This document shows, piece by piece, positions 37,325 through 38,033 of a stretch of 38,033 nt of DNA. The position numbers were made by a program, and so were the translations under genes. Under the pieces are notes generated by a model. That model made no database searches. It saw only the letters and a program-made list of their open reading frames with translations, and was not told the origin of the DNA. How positions within the stretch are numbered: the stretch's first letter is position 1; each line of letters begins with the position of its first letter. Origin of the DNA: Azolla pinnata (taxonomy: Eukaryota; Streptophyta; Polypodiopsida; Salviniales; Salviniaceae); assembly GCA_037176905.1 (NCBI GenBank), contig JBBBWG010030953.1, forward strand, positions 1 through 38,033, written 5' to 3'.

Positions 37325-37935
37325 ACAGTGCAAGAACATTTCTGGCTTTGTTCGGAAGAACCCAGCCTCGTTCGATTCCGTTCCCCGGCATCTGCAAGCG
37401 CCGATCGGAAAAGAGGGTCGAAAAACGAGCGCTCGGCTTGCATTCGGCGATCATGTTAACATTGCGAATCGATGATACCACGATCGAACGCGTTTCGGAT
37501 GTTTTCTTATCCGCGATTCCGTTCCCTGATGCGATAGATTGTGCTGGTAAGGTCTACCAAAAGCTGTGATCTGCCAGCGCACGCTTGGACCTGTTTTGCT
37601 AGCCTTCTCGTCGAGGCTCGCTACATTCATTCTTTTCTCGTATTCGACGATGCATCCCCCCAGCTTCTTCGACCTCAAACAGATGGCTCCTACCTCTCGC
37701 ATCTTTCTGCGTATAGATACGTATATACGTCCCCCAATCCGACGATCGGAGAGTTTCGTGCTTCTTCTCGCCTCTCGTGTTCTCATTTATTCCCATCGGA
37801 AGCGATCGAGATCGAGCACAGGCAAAGTCCAAACGAACAGAACTGGAACAGAAGAAGAACTGTTTGTTTTTTCCCAGGATTCTGGTCAATCGAAATGGAG
37901 ACAAGGCCCAAAAACAAAAACTTCACTTTGAAGTT

Positions 37936-37991
37936 GAAATCGCCCACGAAGTTGAAAATCGAAATCGCCCACGAATCGAAATCGCCCACGA
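37936..37991. repeat. Three copies of GAAATCGCCCACGA before the right-edge ATG
   Basis: The 14-mer GAAATCGCCCACGA occurs at 37936, 37961 and 37978. The last copy ends nine bases before the ATG at 38001, so the repeats would lie in the 5' leader of that gene. Confidence 0.75.
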
Positions 37992-38000
37992 AACGAATCC

Positions 38001-38033
38001 ATGGCTTCTTCTTCTTCTGCTGCTGCTGCCGAT
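38001..38033 (+). CDS. Probable N terminus of a gene cut by the right edge
   Basis: An ATG in a favourable plant context (AATCCATGGCT) opens 11 codons to the window end: MASSSSAAAAD. The Ala/Ser composition fits an organelle transit peptide or a disordered N terminus, but trinucleotide repeats can mimic this. No family can be assigned. Confidence 0.4.
   Translation, partial: MASSSSAAAAD

Larger units (their letters stand above)
37004..38000. other. Divergent promoter region between the START gene and the right-edge gene
   Basis: No gene is seen. The left part is GA/CT-rich and should hold the START-gene leader. A GAA/GAT microsatellite lies in the middle. The right part is more GC-balanced and ends with a short repeated motif directly before an ATG in good context. 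Confidence 0.5.

Overview
The window is nuclear DNA of a land plant. The evidence is a class IV homeodomain-leucine zipper gene (a streptophyte/land-plant family), a plastid-targeted LL-diaminopimelate aminotransferase, plant-type VDAC, U2AF65 and TFIIIC genes, AT-rich GT-AG introns, and telo-box (AAACCCTA) promoter motifs. The exact lineage is not resolved; nothing ties it to a core eudicot or a grass, and a spore-bearing plant is possible. Exons were joined by eye from homology, GT-AG borders and reading phase. In every multi-exon gene that lies whole inside the window, all phases close without a break.

Layout from left to right. (1) HD-ZIP IV transcription factor, minus strand, cut by the left edge (1-1531), with a long CT/GA-rich leader carrying an L1-box and a Ser-rich upstream ORF. 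(2) A repeat-rich intergenic stretch ending in a 28-bp minisatellite. (3) U2AF large subunit, plus strand, 18 exons (4745-13388). (4) Intronless plastid DapL/AGD2, plus strand (14908-16359). (5) VDAC porin, minus strand, 6 coding exons plus an untranslated first exon (17917-20150). (6) A truncated UBE2C/UBC19-like E2 fragment, minus strand (21292-21662), whose catalytic cysteine is lost through two compensating frame changes. (7) TFIIIC B-block-binding subunit, minus strand, 16 exons (23198-32917). (8) Membrane-anchored START-domain protein, minus strand, 6 exons (34154-37003). (9) At the right edge, the first 11 codons of a probable plus-strand gene.

The genes look like ordinary housekeeping and developmental neighbours (splicing, lysine synthesis, mitochondrial outer membrane, RNA polymerase III transcription, lipid transfer, epidermal identity), not an operon-like pathway or a mobile island. 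I do not see a clearly new biological system. The least ordinary parts are the E2 fragment with its phase-compatible foreign-looking upstream exon, the run of independent 40-140 bp tandem duplications between about 16.9 and 22.3 kb, the 28-bp array just upstream of U2AF65, and the intronless DapL gene.
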